From Seohaeicola sp024304985 (GTDB taxonomy: Bacteria; Pseudomonadota; Alphaproteobacteria; Rhodobacterales; Rhodobacteraceae), in assembly GCF_028802875.1 (NCBI RefSeq), contig NZ_JARAMP010000001.1:124001-188000 (forward strand): a stretch of 64,000 bases of DNA. The letters run 5' to 3'. The notes under the pieces are model-generated. The model made no database searches. It saw nothing but the letters and a program-made list of their open reading frames with translations, and was not told where the DNA came from. The position numbers and the translations under genes were made by a program. Shown here piece after piece: positions 26,160-34,899 of the stretch (its first letter is position 1; the number at the start of each line of letters is the position of its first letter).

Positions 26160-27764
26160 TTATTCAGCCGGGACTGCGGCGTGCGCGGATTTGACAGCCG
26201 GCGCGCTTTTCACAGTCATCCAGAGGTTGTAGCACATGATGATGGCACCGGTGAGGAACATGACCCCGCCCAGACCGCGCACCACATACATCGGGAATTT
26301 GGCGGCCACGGTGTCGGCAAAGCTGTTCACCAGGAAACCGTTGGCATCGACTTCGCGCCACATCAGGCCCTCCATGATCCCGGTCACCCACATGGCGGCG
26401 GCGTAGAGAATGATGCCGATGGTCGCCAACCAGAAGTGCCAGGAGACAAGGCTGAGGCTGTAAAGCCGTTCACGGTTCCACAGTTTCGGCACAAGGAAGT
26501 AGAGCGCGCCGAAGGTGATCATGCCGTTCCAGCCCAGCGCACCCGAGTGCACATGGCCAATGGTCCAGTCCGTGTAGTGCGACAAGGAGTTCACCGCGCG
26601 GATCGACATCATGGGACCCTCAAAGGTGGACATCCCGTAGAAACCCACCGAGATGACCATCATGCGGATGATCGGATCGGTGCGCAGCTTGTCCCATGCG
26701 CCGGACAGCGTCATCAGACCGTTGATCATGCCACCCCAGGACGGCATCCACAGCACGATCGAGAACACCATGCCAAGGGTCGATGCCCAATCCGGCAGCG
26801 CCGTGTAGTGCAGATGGTGCGGACCGGCCCAGATATAGATGAAGATCAGCGCCCAGAAGTGGATGATCGACAGTTTATAGCTGAAGACGGGGCGTTCGGC
26901 CTGCTTCGGCACGAAGTAATACATCATGCCAAGGAAACCGGCCGTCAGGAAGAAGCCAACCGCGTTGTGGCCATACCACCACTGCACCATCGCATCCTGC
27001 ACGCCCGAGAAGACCTGCACGGACTTGGAACCGAGGAGCGACACCGGAATGCTGAGGTTGTTGACCACATGCAGCATCGCCACGGTGATGATGAAGGACA
27101 GGTAGAACCAGTTGGCCACATAGATGTGGGGTTCCTTGCGCTTGACCAGCGTGCCCATGAACACCGCCAGATAGGCCAGCCAGACGATGGTCAGCCACCA
27201 GTCCACATACCATTCGGGCTCGGCATATTCCTTGGACTGTGTCGCCCCCAGAAGATAGCCGGTTGCCGCCAGAACGATCACCAGCTGATAGCCCCAGAAG
27301 ACGAACCACGCGAGGTTACCGCCCCACAGGCGCGCGGCGCTTGTGCGCTGGACCACATAGAACGAGGTCGCGATCAGCGCGTTGCCGCCAAAGGCGAAAA
27401 TCACCGCCGATGTATGCAGCGGGCGCAGCCGTCCAAAGTTCAGATAGCCCTGCGCCCATTCGAAGTTGAGCACCGGGAAAGCAAGCTGAAAGGCGATGAT
27501 CACGCCCACCAGAAACCCGACAACCCCCCACCCGGCAGTGGCGATCACACCGGCGCGCACGACGCCGTCCATGTATTCTCCGGACAGATCGCGCTTCACG
27601 ACGGGTTCGTCGATCCCTCGCAAGACCCAGAGAAAGACCCCGCCCGCTGCGGCCGCCACGATCAGGGCGTTCACCAGATAGGCCAGGTCACGTGCGAAAT
27701 TGGCCGCAATCAGCGCGAACAGCGTGATAAGGCCAAGCACGATCAGCTTGATATAATTCAACAT
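26160..27764 (-). CDS. ccoN: Cbb3-type cytochrome oxidase catalytic subunit I
   Basis: This 534-aa haem-copper oxidase subunit has about 12 or more transmembrane helices and the histidine ligands expected for haem b and the b3-CuB site (for example WWYGHNAVGFFLT and GPHHLHYTALPDW). It reduces oxygen to water with high affinity. It is first in ccoNOQP, behind two FNR boxes in the divergent gap with uspA, so it should be induced at low oxygen. Confidence 0.97.
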   Translation of the reverse strand: MLNYIKLIVLGLITLFALIAANFARDLAYLVNALIVAAAAGGVFLWVLRGIDEPVVKRDLSGEYMDGVVRAGVIATAGWGVVGFLVGVIIAFQLAFPVLNFEWAQGYLNFGRLRPLHTSAVIFAFGGNALIATSFYVVQRTSAARLWGGNLAWFVFWGYQLVIVLAATGYLLGATQSKEYAEPEWYVDWWLTIVWLAYLAVFMGTLVKRKEPHIYVANWFYLSFIITVAMLHVVNNLSIPVSLLGSKSVQVFSGVQDAMVQWWYGHNAVGFFLTAGFLGMMYYFVPKQAERPVFSYKLSIIHFWALIFIYIWAGPHHLHYTALPDWASTLGMVFSIVLWMPSWGGMINGLMTLSGAWDKLRTDPIIRMMVISVGFYGMSTFEGPMMSIRAVNSLSHYTDWTIGHVHSGALGWNGMITFGALYFLVPKLWNRERLYSLSLVSWHFWLATIGIILYAAAMWVTGIMEGLMWREVDANGFLVNSFADTVAAKFPMYVVRGLGGVMFLTGAIIMCYNLWMTVKSAPAVKSAHAAVPAE

Positions 27765-27857
27765 TTTGCGTCCCTTTTGTCCTGTCCCGATGATTCGTGT
27801 TGATCGCGGGGGTTCTCCAGACTGGGCCAGTCATGCGGTCTTGCGGTCTGGATCGCC

Positions 27858-27871
27858 TTGATCTGTGTCAA
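27858..27871. promoter_or_regulatory. FNR box, ccoN side of the ccoN/uspA gap
   Basis: TTGATCTGTGTCAA is a TTGAT-N4-GTCAA dyad. A class II start for ccoN would fall near 27823, with CATGAC as a weak -10. Its centre is 32 bp, about three helical turns, from the box at 27890. Confidence 0.75.
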
Positions 27872-27889
27872 GGCTGGAACGCTGCGTCT

Positions 27890-27903
27890 TTGACGCGTGT
27901 CAA
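27890..27903. promoter_or_regulatory. FNR box, uspA side of the ccoN/uspA gap
   Basis: TTGACGCGTGTCAA is a perfect TTGAC-N4-GTCAA dyad. A class II start for uspA would fall near 27938, 25 bp before its ATG. Confidence 0.75.
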
Positions 27904-27962
27904 AGTGGCGGCAGTCCCGACATGGTAGTGAGGGTCATGACTGGACTTCAAAGGAGAGTGAC

Positions 27963-28802
27963 ATGGCGTACAAGACATTGTTTTCGGTGATAACGGATAC
28001 CGCGCTGGCGGGTCCCGTACTGGATCAGGCAATCGCCATGGCGACAGCTTGGGATGCCCATCTGGACGTATTGTGCATGGGTCTGGATCGCACGCAGACC
28101 GGCTTCTACTATGCCGGAGCCAATGCGCTGATCCTGCAAGAGACGATCACACGCGCCCAGGACGAGGCGCGCGCGGTTGAAGCGCATGTGCGCAAGATCC
28201 TTGAGGCCAGCGACGTGCGCTGGGGTCTGGACAGCGGCGTCGCGCAACTGGCCGATATGGGGCGACACGTCGCTCAGCGGGCGCGCTTCTCGGATCTGGT
28301 GATCCTGCCGAAACCTTATGGGGAAAAACGCGGCGTCGAACTGGAACCGATTCTGGAATCCGCGATGTTCGACGGGGCGGCCCCGGTCCTGATGGTGCCC
28401 GAGGCCGGACAGATCGTCACCGCGCCTCAGCGTATTCTGCTGGCCTGGAACGAAAGCGACGAGGCGTTGGAAGCTGCCCGCACCGCCCTGCCCCTTTTGA
28501 TACAGGCCGATAGCGTGCGGATCGTGGTGATCGACCCGCCGGTTCATAGCCCGACACGGTCAGATCCCGGCGGCTTGCTGTCACAATACCTGTCCCGTCA
28601 CGGGGTCAATTGCGAAATTGACGTCCTGTCCAAGACACTGCCGCGCGTGTCGGATGTCCTGATGCGCCATGCCGCGGATGTCGAGGCGGACATGATCGTG
28701 ATGGGCGCCTACGGCCACTCGCGCTTCCGCGAGGCGATTCTTGGTGGTGCCACGCGCAACATGCTGGAGCATGCCAAGATCCCGGTGTTTCTTGCACATT
28801 GA
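27963..28802 (+). CDS. Universal stress protein, tandem UspA domains
   Basis: This 279-aa cytoplasmic protein has two Usp domains. The second ends with the ATP-binding signature GAYGHSRFREAILGGATRNML, and the first domain is more divergent. The ATG at 27963 is preceded by AAAGGAG. It is divergent from ccoN across two FNR boxes and is followed by convergent fnrL; the same gene occurs at this place in Rhodobacter. A role in low-oxygen stress survival is inferred from this setting. Confidence 0.9.
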   Translation: MAYKTLFSVITDTALAGPVLDQAIAMATAWDAHLDVLCMGLDRTQTGFYYAGANALILQETITRAQDEARAVEAHVRKILEASDVRWGLDSGVAQLADMGRHVAQRARFSDLVILPKPYGEKRGVELEPILESAMFDGAAPVLMVPEAGQIVTAPQRILLAWNESDEALEAARTALPLLIQADSVRIVVIDPPVHSPTRSDPGGLLSQYLSRHGVNCEIDVLSKTLPRVSDVLMRHAADVEADMIVMGAYGHSRFREAILGGATRNMLEHAKIPVFLAH

Positions 28803-28856
28803 ATGACAAGGCGCGGCTGGCGGTTGCCAGTCGCGCCTTTCGTCATCCGGCCCGTG

Positions 28857-29603
28857 TCAGGCCAGCATTCCGCCATCGCTGTCGTCGCCTGCTTCTTCCA
28901 GAAGGCGTCCGAAATCCGGCACGGTCACATGCCGCTTGCCCTGTAGTGAGATCACGCCATCCCGCTTGAGCGCTGAAATCTGGCGGCTGACCGTTTCCAG
29001 CGTCAGGCCCAGATAGTCGGCCATCGCCTCCCGGGTCAGCGGCAGATCAAAGACCATGGATCCTTTGGGGGTTTGCAGTTTCAGCGACGCGTCACGCCGC
29101 GCGATGATCGTCAGAAGCGAGGCGATCTTTTCGCGCGCAGTCTTGCGTCCCAGCACCAGCATCCACTCCCGCGCTGCATCCAGCTCGTCCAGCGTCATCT
29201 CCAACAGGCGATGGGCGATATGGGGCGTGCGCTCCATCAAGGCTTCGAAGGGTTTCTTGCGGAAGCAGCACATCACCAGATCGGTGGTGGCAACCACGTC
29301 ATAGGCCGAACCTTCACGCCCCGGACGTCCCACGAAATCCGAAGGCAACAACAGCCCCACCATCTGGGTGCGGCCATCCTCCATCGTCTGGGTCAGCGTT
29401 GCGATGCCTGTCACGACCGAGCCTACGAAATCCATCCGGTCACCGGACCAGATCACGGTCTGACCTGCTTCAAAGGATCGGTAGTATTTGATCTCTTCCA
29501 GCCGTTCGAGTTCGTCGCTTTCGCAACGCGCGCAAACCGCTCTGTGTCTGATAGGGCAATCGCCACACTCGACCGAGTGAGACACGGTTTTCTCATTCAG
29601 CAT
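28857..29603 (-). CDS. fnrL: Crp/Fnr family oxygen-responsive regulator FnrL
   Basis: This 248-aa regulator has the N-terminal cysteines expected to hold an oxygen-sensitive 4Fe-4S cluster (CGDCPIRHRAVCARC, residues 13-27), a cyclic-nucleotide-like effector domain with a further cysteine region (VMCCFRKKPF), and a C-terminal helix-turn-helix reading DYLGLTLETVSRQISALKR, whose ETVSR matches the FNR box core. It should activate genes with TTGAY-N4-RTCAA sites when oxygen is low. An FNR box 18 bp upstream of its ATG suggests autoregulation. It is divergent from hemN. Confidence 0.95.
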   Translation of the reverse strand: MLNEKTVSHSVECGDCPIRHRAVCARCESDELERLEEIKYYRSFEAGQTVIWSGDRMDFVGSVVTGIATLTQTMEDGRTQMVGLLLPSDFVGRPGREGSAYDVVATTDLVMCCFRKKPFEALMERTPHIAHRLLEMTLDELDAAREWMLVLGRKTAREKIASLLTIIARRDASLKLQTPKGSMVFDLPLTREAMADYLGLTLETVSRQISALKRDGVISLQGKRHVTVPDFGRLLEEAGDDSDGGMLA

Positions 29604-29620
29604 GTTGACACTTCGCGCAC

Positions 29621-29634
29621 TTGATCTGGGTCAA
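29621..29634. promoter_or_regulatory. FNR box in the fnrL/hemN divergent gap
   Basis: TTGATCTGGGTCAA is a TTGAT-N4-GTCAA dyad. It is well placed to activate hemN and, being about 24 bp from the fnrL start codon, to repress fnrL. Confidence 0.78.
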
Positions 29635-29668
29635 AGAATTTTTCCCCAATGTCCAGAAGACTAGACAG

Positions 29669-31024
29669 ATGATGATGAAAAAGCAACTCGCAAAACTGGG
29701 CCTGTTCGACGCGAAAGTGCCGCGGTATACCAGTTACCCCACCGCGCCACATTTCTCGAACGGGATTGGCGCGTCGGATTTTTCCAATTGGATCAAGGCA
29801 ATAAGCCCAAGTTCGGATATATCTCTTTACGTGCATGTTCCGTTTTGTCGCAGGTTGTGCTGGTTCTGCGCCTGCCGGACACAGGGCACGCAGAGCGATG
29901 CGCCGGTAGCCGCCTATCTTGAGACGCTGAAGGCAGAGTTGACACTCCTCCGTCAGATCCTGCCCGACGGCGTGCGGCTGTCACGCCTGCACTGGGGTGG
30001 CGGCACGCCGACGCTCTTGTCGCCCGCGATGATGACCGATCTGGCTGGCGCAATCTTTGATGTGGCACCGATGGCCCCGGATGGCGAATTCTCGGTCGAG
30101 ATTGACCCGAACGAGATCGACGCGGCGCGCCTGGATGCTTTGGCGGCGGCCGGCATGAACAGGGCCTCGATCGGGGTGCAGGATTTTGACGAGGCGATCC
30201 AGCAAACCATCGGACGCCTGCAAAGCTATGACATCACACGCGATGCCGTGAACGAAATCAGGGCGCGCGGTGTCAAAAGCCTGAATGCCGACATCCTTTT
30301 CGGTCTGCCTCATCAGTCGCGCGCGCGGATCACCGAAAGTGTACAGAAACTGCTGTCCCTGAACCCGGACCGGGTGGCGCTCTACGGCTATGCCCATGTC
30401 CCATGGATGGCCAAGCGCCAGCAGATGATCCCGTCGGACGCGCTGCCCACACCGGAAGAGCGGCTGGAGTTGTTCGAGACGGCGCGCAAGCTGTTCCTGT
30501 GGGATGGCTATGCCGAAATCGGCATCGACCATTTCGCCACCCAGACCGATGGTCTGACCGTGGCGCAGAAGGCCGGGAAACTGCGGCGGAACTTTCAGGG
30601 CTATACCGATGACCCTGCCGATGTGCTGATCGGTGTCGGGGCGTCGTCCATCTCGAAGTTTCCGCAAGGATATGCGCAGAACGCGCCTGCCACCGGGGCC
30701 CATACAGGGGCTATCCGCGAGGGGCGCTTCTCGGTCTCGAAAGGGCATGCCTTCTCTGCCGAGGACAAGCTGCGCAGCCGGATGATCGAAGCCTTGATGT
30801 GTGATTTCCGCATCGACAGTGCCGAATTGCAGACGCGTTTCGGTGTCACCCAAGCGCAGGTGCAGCAGTTGTTCGACCGGGCGACCGCCCAGTTTCCCGG
30901 CATCCTGCATATGGCTGACGGCATTTTGAGCATCCCTGTCGCGGCCCGTCCCCTGACCCGCATGATCGCCCGCAGTTTCGACGCCTATGACATGAGCAAG
31001 GCCGGACACAGTTCCGCGATCTGA
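29669..31024 (+). CDS. hemN: Oxygen-independent coproporphyrinogen III oxidase (radical SAM)
   Basis: This enzyme of about 451 aa makes protoporphyrinogen IX without oxygen. The radical-SAM cluster motif CRRLCWFCAC (CxxxCxxC plus the extra cysteine of HemN) and the substrate segment VPRYTSYPTAPHF are present. The start is one of three consecutive ATG codons at 29669-29677. The upstream FNR box, read as a class II site, would place transcription start close to this position, so the leader may be very short. It complements aerobic hemF in the same window. Confidence 0.94.
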   Translation: MMMKKQLAKLGLFDAKVPRYTSYPTAPHFSNGIGASDFSNWIKAISPSSDISLYVHVPFCRRLCWFCACRTQGTQSDAPVAAYLETLKAELTLLRQILPDGVRLSRLHWGGGTPTLLSPAMMTDLAGAIFDVAPMAPDGEFSVEIDPNEIDAARLDALAAAGMNRASIGVQDFDEAIQQTIGRLQSYDITRDAVNEIRARGVKSLNADILFGLPHQSRARITESVQKLLSLNPDRVALYGYAHVPWMAKRQQMIPSDALPTPEERLELFETARKLFLWDGYAEIGIDHFATQTDGLTVAQKAGKLRRNFQGYTDDPADVLIGVGASSISKFPQGYAQNAPATGAHTGAIREGRFSVSKGHAFSAEDKLRSRMIEALMCDFRIDSAELQTRFGVTQAQVQQLFDRATAQFPGILHMADGILSIPVAARPLTRMIARSFDAYDMSKAGHSSAI

Positions 31025-31035
31025 CCGAAGCCCCT

Positions 31036-32628
31036 TCAGGCGGCGGTCAGATCCAGTGCCGCCGCCAGCAGGCTGCGGGCGTAATCGGTCTGCGGATCGG
31101 CAAACAAGGTCTGCGCGTCACCCGCTTCGACCACGTCGCCCTGTTTCATCACGATCATCTTGTGGCTCATGGCGCGTACCACGTTCAGGTCGTGGCTGAT
31201 GAACAGATAGGCCAGCCCGTATTTCACCTGCAACGCGCGCAACAGATCGACGATCTGCACCTGCACGGTCATATCCAGGGCCGACGTGGGCTCGTCCAGC
31301 ACCAGCAGCTTTGGCCGCAGGATCATGGCACGGGCAATGGCGATGCGCTGGCGCTGACCGCCGGAAAACTCGTGCGGATAGCGGTGCATGGTGGCAGGGT
31401 CCAACCCCACCTCCGCCATGATTTCGGCCACCATCTGGCGCTTGTCCTGTCCCGGTGCGACACCGTGCACACCCAGACCTTCGGCGATGATCTGTTCGCA
31501 GGTCATGCGCGGGGACAGGCTGCCGAAAGGGTCCTGAAACACGATCTGCATGTCCTTGCGCAGCGCGCGCAGCCGCGACGTGGACCAGCCGCGCACGTCC
31601 TGCCCGTCGAAGGTGATACCGCCCTCTGATGCGATCAGCCGCATGATGGCCAATGCCAGCGTTGTCTTGCCTGAGCCGCTTTCGCCAACGATGCCCAAAG
31701 TCTCGCCCGCGCGGACGCTGATCGTCGCGTCATTCACGGCCTTCACATGACCCACGGTGCGTTTCAGAAAGCCGCGCTGGATGGGAAACCAGACTTTCAG
31801 ATGATCAGTGCGGATCAACTCTTTCGCATCCGCCGCCACGGGGGCAGGCGTGCCCACGGCACGCGCGGCCAGCAGCTTGCGGGTGTAGTCGTGCTGCGGA
31901 TTGGCGAAAATCTCGGCGGTCGGGCCCTGCTCGACTATCTCGCCGCCCTTCATGACGCAAACCTTGTCGGCGATGCGACGCACGATCCCCAGATCATGGG
32001 TGATGAACAGCAGCCCCATATTCTCGGTCCGCTTCAATTCGGCCAGCAGGTCAAGGATCTGCGCCTGAATGGTCACGTCAAGCGCCGTGGTCGGTTCATC
32101 CGCGATCAGCACATCGGGTTTGTTGGCCAGTGCCATGGCAATCATCACCCGCTGGCGCTGCCCGCCCGACAATTGATGCGGATAGGCGCCAAGGCGGCTT
32201 TCGGCGTCCCGGATACCGACCTTTTCCAGCAACTCGATGATGCGAATCCGCGCCGCCTCGCCGACAATCCCCTGATGCAGCGCCAAGGACTCGGACAACT
32301 GCCGTTCGAGCGTATGCAGCGGGTTCAGGCTGGTCATCGGTTCCTGAAAGATGAAACTGATGTCATTGCCGCGCACTTTGCGCAGTAGCGCGTCATCCGC
32401 ACCGATCATCTGCTGACCATCATAGGTCACCGACCCCGAGACCTGCGCGGACTCCCCCAACAGGGACACGGTGCTCAGCGCGGTTACGGACTTGCCCGAT
32501 CCGCTTTCACCGACCAGGGCAACGGTTTCGCCCCGCTCAAGCGTGAAGCCGACTCCACGCACGGCATGTGTCAGCTTGCCATCCTGACGGAACGAGACGT
32601 TCAGATCCTTGACCTCAAGAAGGCTCAT
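31036..32628 (-). CDS. yejF: ABC transporter ATP-binding protein, YejF type
   Basis: This 530-aa protein contains two complete nucleotide-binding domains, each with a Walker A (GESGSGKS and GESGSGKT), signature (LSGGQRQR and FSGGQRQR) and Walker B. It energises uptake of oligopeptides or microcin C-like compounds with YejB and YejE. The start overlaps the yejE stop as ATGA. It is last in yejABEF. Confidence 0.92.
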   Translation of the reverse strand: MSLLEVKDLNVSFRQDGKLTHAVRGVGFTLERGETVALVGESGSGKSVTALSTVSLLGESAQVSGSVTYDGQQMIGADDALLRKVRGNDISFIFQEPMTSLNPLHTLERQLSESLALHQGIVGEAARIRIIELLEKVGIRDAESRLGAYPHQLSGGQRQRVMIAMALANKPDVLIADEPTTALDVTIQAQILDLLAELKRTENMGLLFITHDLGIVRRIADKVCVMKGGEIVEQGPTAEIFANPQHDYTRKLLAARAVGTPAPVAADAKELIRTDHLKVWFPIQRGFLKRTVGHVKAVNDATISVRAGETLGIVGESGSGKTTLALAIMRLIASEGGITFDGQDVRGWSTSRLRALRKDMQIVFQDPFGSLSPRMTCEQIIAEGLGVHGVAPGQDKRQMVAEIMAEVGLDPATMHRYPHEFSGGQRQRIAIARAMILRPKLLVLDEPTSALDMTVQVQIVDLLRALQVKYGLAYLFISHDLNVVRAMSHKMIVMKQGDVVEAGDAQTLFADPQTDYARSLLAAALDLTAA

Positions 32629-33800
32629 TGAAAAGTCTTTCTGGGATCGAAGGCATCACGCACGCCTTCGAAAATGAAGACAAGCAGCGACAGCATGATG
32701 GCAAAAACGAAAAACGCGGTGAAACCCAGCCAAGGCGCCTGCAGGTTCTGTTTGGCCTGAAGCGTCAACTCTCCCAAAGACGGTGAGGAGGATGGCAGGC
32801 CAAAACCCAGAAAATCCAGCCCTGCCAAGGTGGCAATCGTGCCTGTCACGATGAAGGGCAGCATCGTCACGGTCGCCACCATCGCATTGGGCAGCATGTG
32901 GCGGAACATGATCGTGGTGTTGCTGACGCCCAGCGCCTTGGCCGCGCGGACATATTCAAGGTTGCGCGCCCGCAGGAATTCCGCCCGCACCACACCCACC
33001 AGCGCCGTCCAGCCGAACAGCACGGTGATAAACACCAACAGCCAGAAACTTCGCCCCAGAATAGCGAACAGGATGATGATGACATAAAGCGCCGGGGTCG
33101 CCCCCCAGATCTCGATAATGCGCTGAAAGATCAGATCGACCCACCCCCCGAAGTAGCCCTGAATGGCCCCGGCCGCGATCCCGACAAGCGAGGCCAGAGT
33201 CGTCACGATCAGCGTGAACAGGATCGACAGGCGGAAACCATAGATGACACGCGCCATCACATCGCGTTTCGTATCATCCGTGCCCAGCCAGTTCTGACTG
33301 TTGGGCGGCAGGGGTGCGGCACCGGGACGGTCCACGGTCGTGCGGTAGCTGTAGGGGATGATCGGCCAAATGGCCCAGCCTTGCTCGATTGCCTGACCGT
33401 CCACCATGCCCGTTTCGGCCTGCGCCTTGATGCCTTCGGGATCGTCGAAGCACGCTTCCAGTCCGCCCGATGCGATAAGGCACTGCACCTCGATATCGCG
33501 ATAAGGTGCTTCGGTCTGAAAATCGCCGCCAAAGGTGGTTTCAGGGTAGAAGCGGAAGATCGGCGTATAGAACTCGCCCTGATATTTCACGAGGATCGGT
33601 TTGTCATTGGCGATGAACTCGGCGAACAGGGACAGGCCGAACAGCACCGAAAAGATGATCAACGACCAGAAGGCGCGCCGGTTACGCTTGAAATTGTTCC
33701 AGCGGCGCTGGTTGAGCGGCGACAGAAACGCCTTCTTGGGCGCGGCCAGATCGGCGGGCATGGGCGCGGGTGTCACAGTCGGATCAGGCAGGGTCGCCAT
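32625..33800 (-). CDS. yejE: ABC transporter permease, YejE type
   Basis: This 391-aa inner-membrane permease has an N-terminal cytoplasmic and periplasmic extension (residues about 1-170, with the first helix near LIIFSVLFGLSLFAEF) and then the DppC/OppC-like core with the EAA-type loop EYVRAAKALGVSNTTIMFRHMLPNA. GGGAGG precedes its ATG at the end of yejB. It forms the channel with YejB. Confidence 0.92.
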   Translation of the reverse strand: MATLPDPTVTPAPMPADLAAPKKAFLSPLNQRRWNNFKRNRRAFWSLIIFSVLFGLSLFAEFIANDKPILVKYQGEFYTPIFRFYPETTFGGDFQTEAPYRDIEVQCLIASGGLEACFDDPEGIKAQAETGMVDGQAIEQGWAIWPIIPYSYRTTVDRPGAAPLPPNSQNWLGTDDTKRDVMARVIYGFRLSILFTLIVTTLASLVGIAAGAIQGYFGGWVDLIFQRIIEIWGATPALYVIIILFAILGRSFWLLVFITVLFGWTALVGVVRAEFLRARNLEYVRAAKALGVSNTTIMFRHMLPNAMVATVTMLPFIVTGTIATLAGLDFLGFGLPSSSPSLGELTLQAKQNLQAPWLGFTAFFVFAIMLSLLVFIFEGVRDAFDPRKTFQ

Positions 33801-33803
33801 CGC

Positions 33804-34889
33804 TCAGCCCTCCCTTTTTTCAAAGTCGATGCGCGGATCGACCAGCACATACATCAGGTCCGACAGGATGCCCACCACCAGCCCGATCAGGCCAAAGATG
33901 AACAGCGTGCCGAAGATCACCGGATAGTCGCGCGCCACCGCCGCCTCGAACCCAAGCCGTCCCAGACCATCCAGCGAGAAGATCGTCTCGATGATCAGCG
34001 ATCCTCCGAAGAACACACCGATGAAGACGGCCGGAAATCCCGCGATCACGATCAGCATCGCATTGCGGAAGACATGGCCATACAGCACCTTCTTTTCCGA
34101 CAGCCCTTTGGCGCGTGCCGTCATGACATAGTGCTTCTTGATCTCGTCCAGAAAACTGTTCTTCGTCAACAGGGTCAGCGTGGCAAAGGCCGAGATCGTC
34201 GAGGCTGTCACCGGCAATGCGATGTGCCAGAAGTAGTCAGCCACCTTGCCCAGCAGGGACAGTTCATCGAAATTATCCGAGGTCAGGCCGCGCAGCGGGA
34301 AGATCTGGAAATAGGACCCGCCCGCGAACAGCACCAGCAGAAGGATCGCGAACAGGAAGCCGGGAATGGCATAGGCCACGATGATCATGCCGGATGTCCA
34401 TGTATCGAAGGGCGAGCCATCCTTGACAGCCTTGCGGATTCCCAACGGGATCGACACCGCATAGGCGATCAGCGTCGACCAAAGGCCCAGCGTGATCGAC
34501 ACGGGCATTTTTTCCAGAACCAGATCAATCACGCTGATCGAGCGGAAGTAGCTGTCACCGAAATCCAGCCGCATGTAATTCCACAGCATCGTGAAGAACC
34601 GCTCCAGCGGCGGCTTGTCGAAGCCGAACTCGGCCTCCAACTGTGCGATGAACTCGGGCGGCAGACCGCGCGCACCGGCATATTCGCTGTCTGATCCGGC
34701 CCCTGCACTGACACCTGCGTCACCACCGCCTGCGAACCCCTCGAACACGTCGCCCTGCCCCTGCACCTGCGCGATGATCTGTTCGATCGGCCCCCCGGGC
34801 ACGAACTGCACCAGCGCAAAGTTGATGATCATGATCCCCAGCAGCGTGGGGATGATCAACGCCAGACGGCGGAGGATATAGGCGCCCAT
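33804..34889 (-). CDS. yejB: ABC transporter permease, YejB type
   Basis: This 361-aa DppB/OppB-like permease starts with the usual RRLALIIPTLLGIMIINF helix and has the EAA-loop YVMTARAKGLSEKKVLYGHVFRN. A periplasmic insertion rich in Gly, Ala and Asp follows the first helix (GDVFEGFAGGGDAGVSAG), longer than in oligopeptide permeases and typical of YejB. It lies between yejA and yejE with short gaps. Confidence 0.92.
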   Translation of the reverse strand: MGAYILRRLALIIPTLLGIMIINFALVQFVPGGPIEQIIAQVQGQGDVFEGFAGGGDAGVSAGAGSDSEYAGARGLPPEFIAQLEAEFGFDKPPLERFFTMLWNYMRLDFGDSYFRSISVIDLVLEKMPVSITLGLWSTLIAYAVSIPLGIRKAVKDGSPFDTWTSGMIIVAYAIPGFLFAILLLVLFAGGSYFQIFPLRGLTSDNFDELSLLGKVADYFWHIALPVTASTISAFATLTLLTKNSFLDEIKKHYVMTARAKGLSEKKVLYGHVFRNAMLIVIAGFPAVFIGVFFGGSLIIETIFSLDGLGRLGFEAAVARDYPVIFGTLFIFGLIGLVVGILSDLMYVLVDPRIDFEKREG

Positions 34890-34899
34890 GTCGTGGTCC

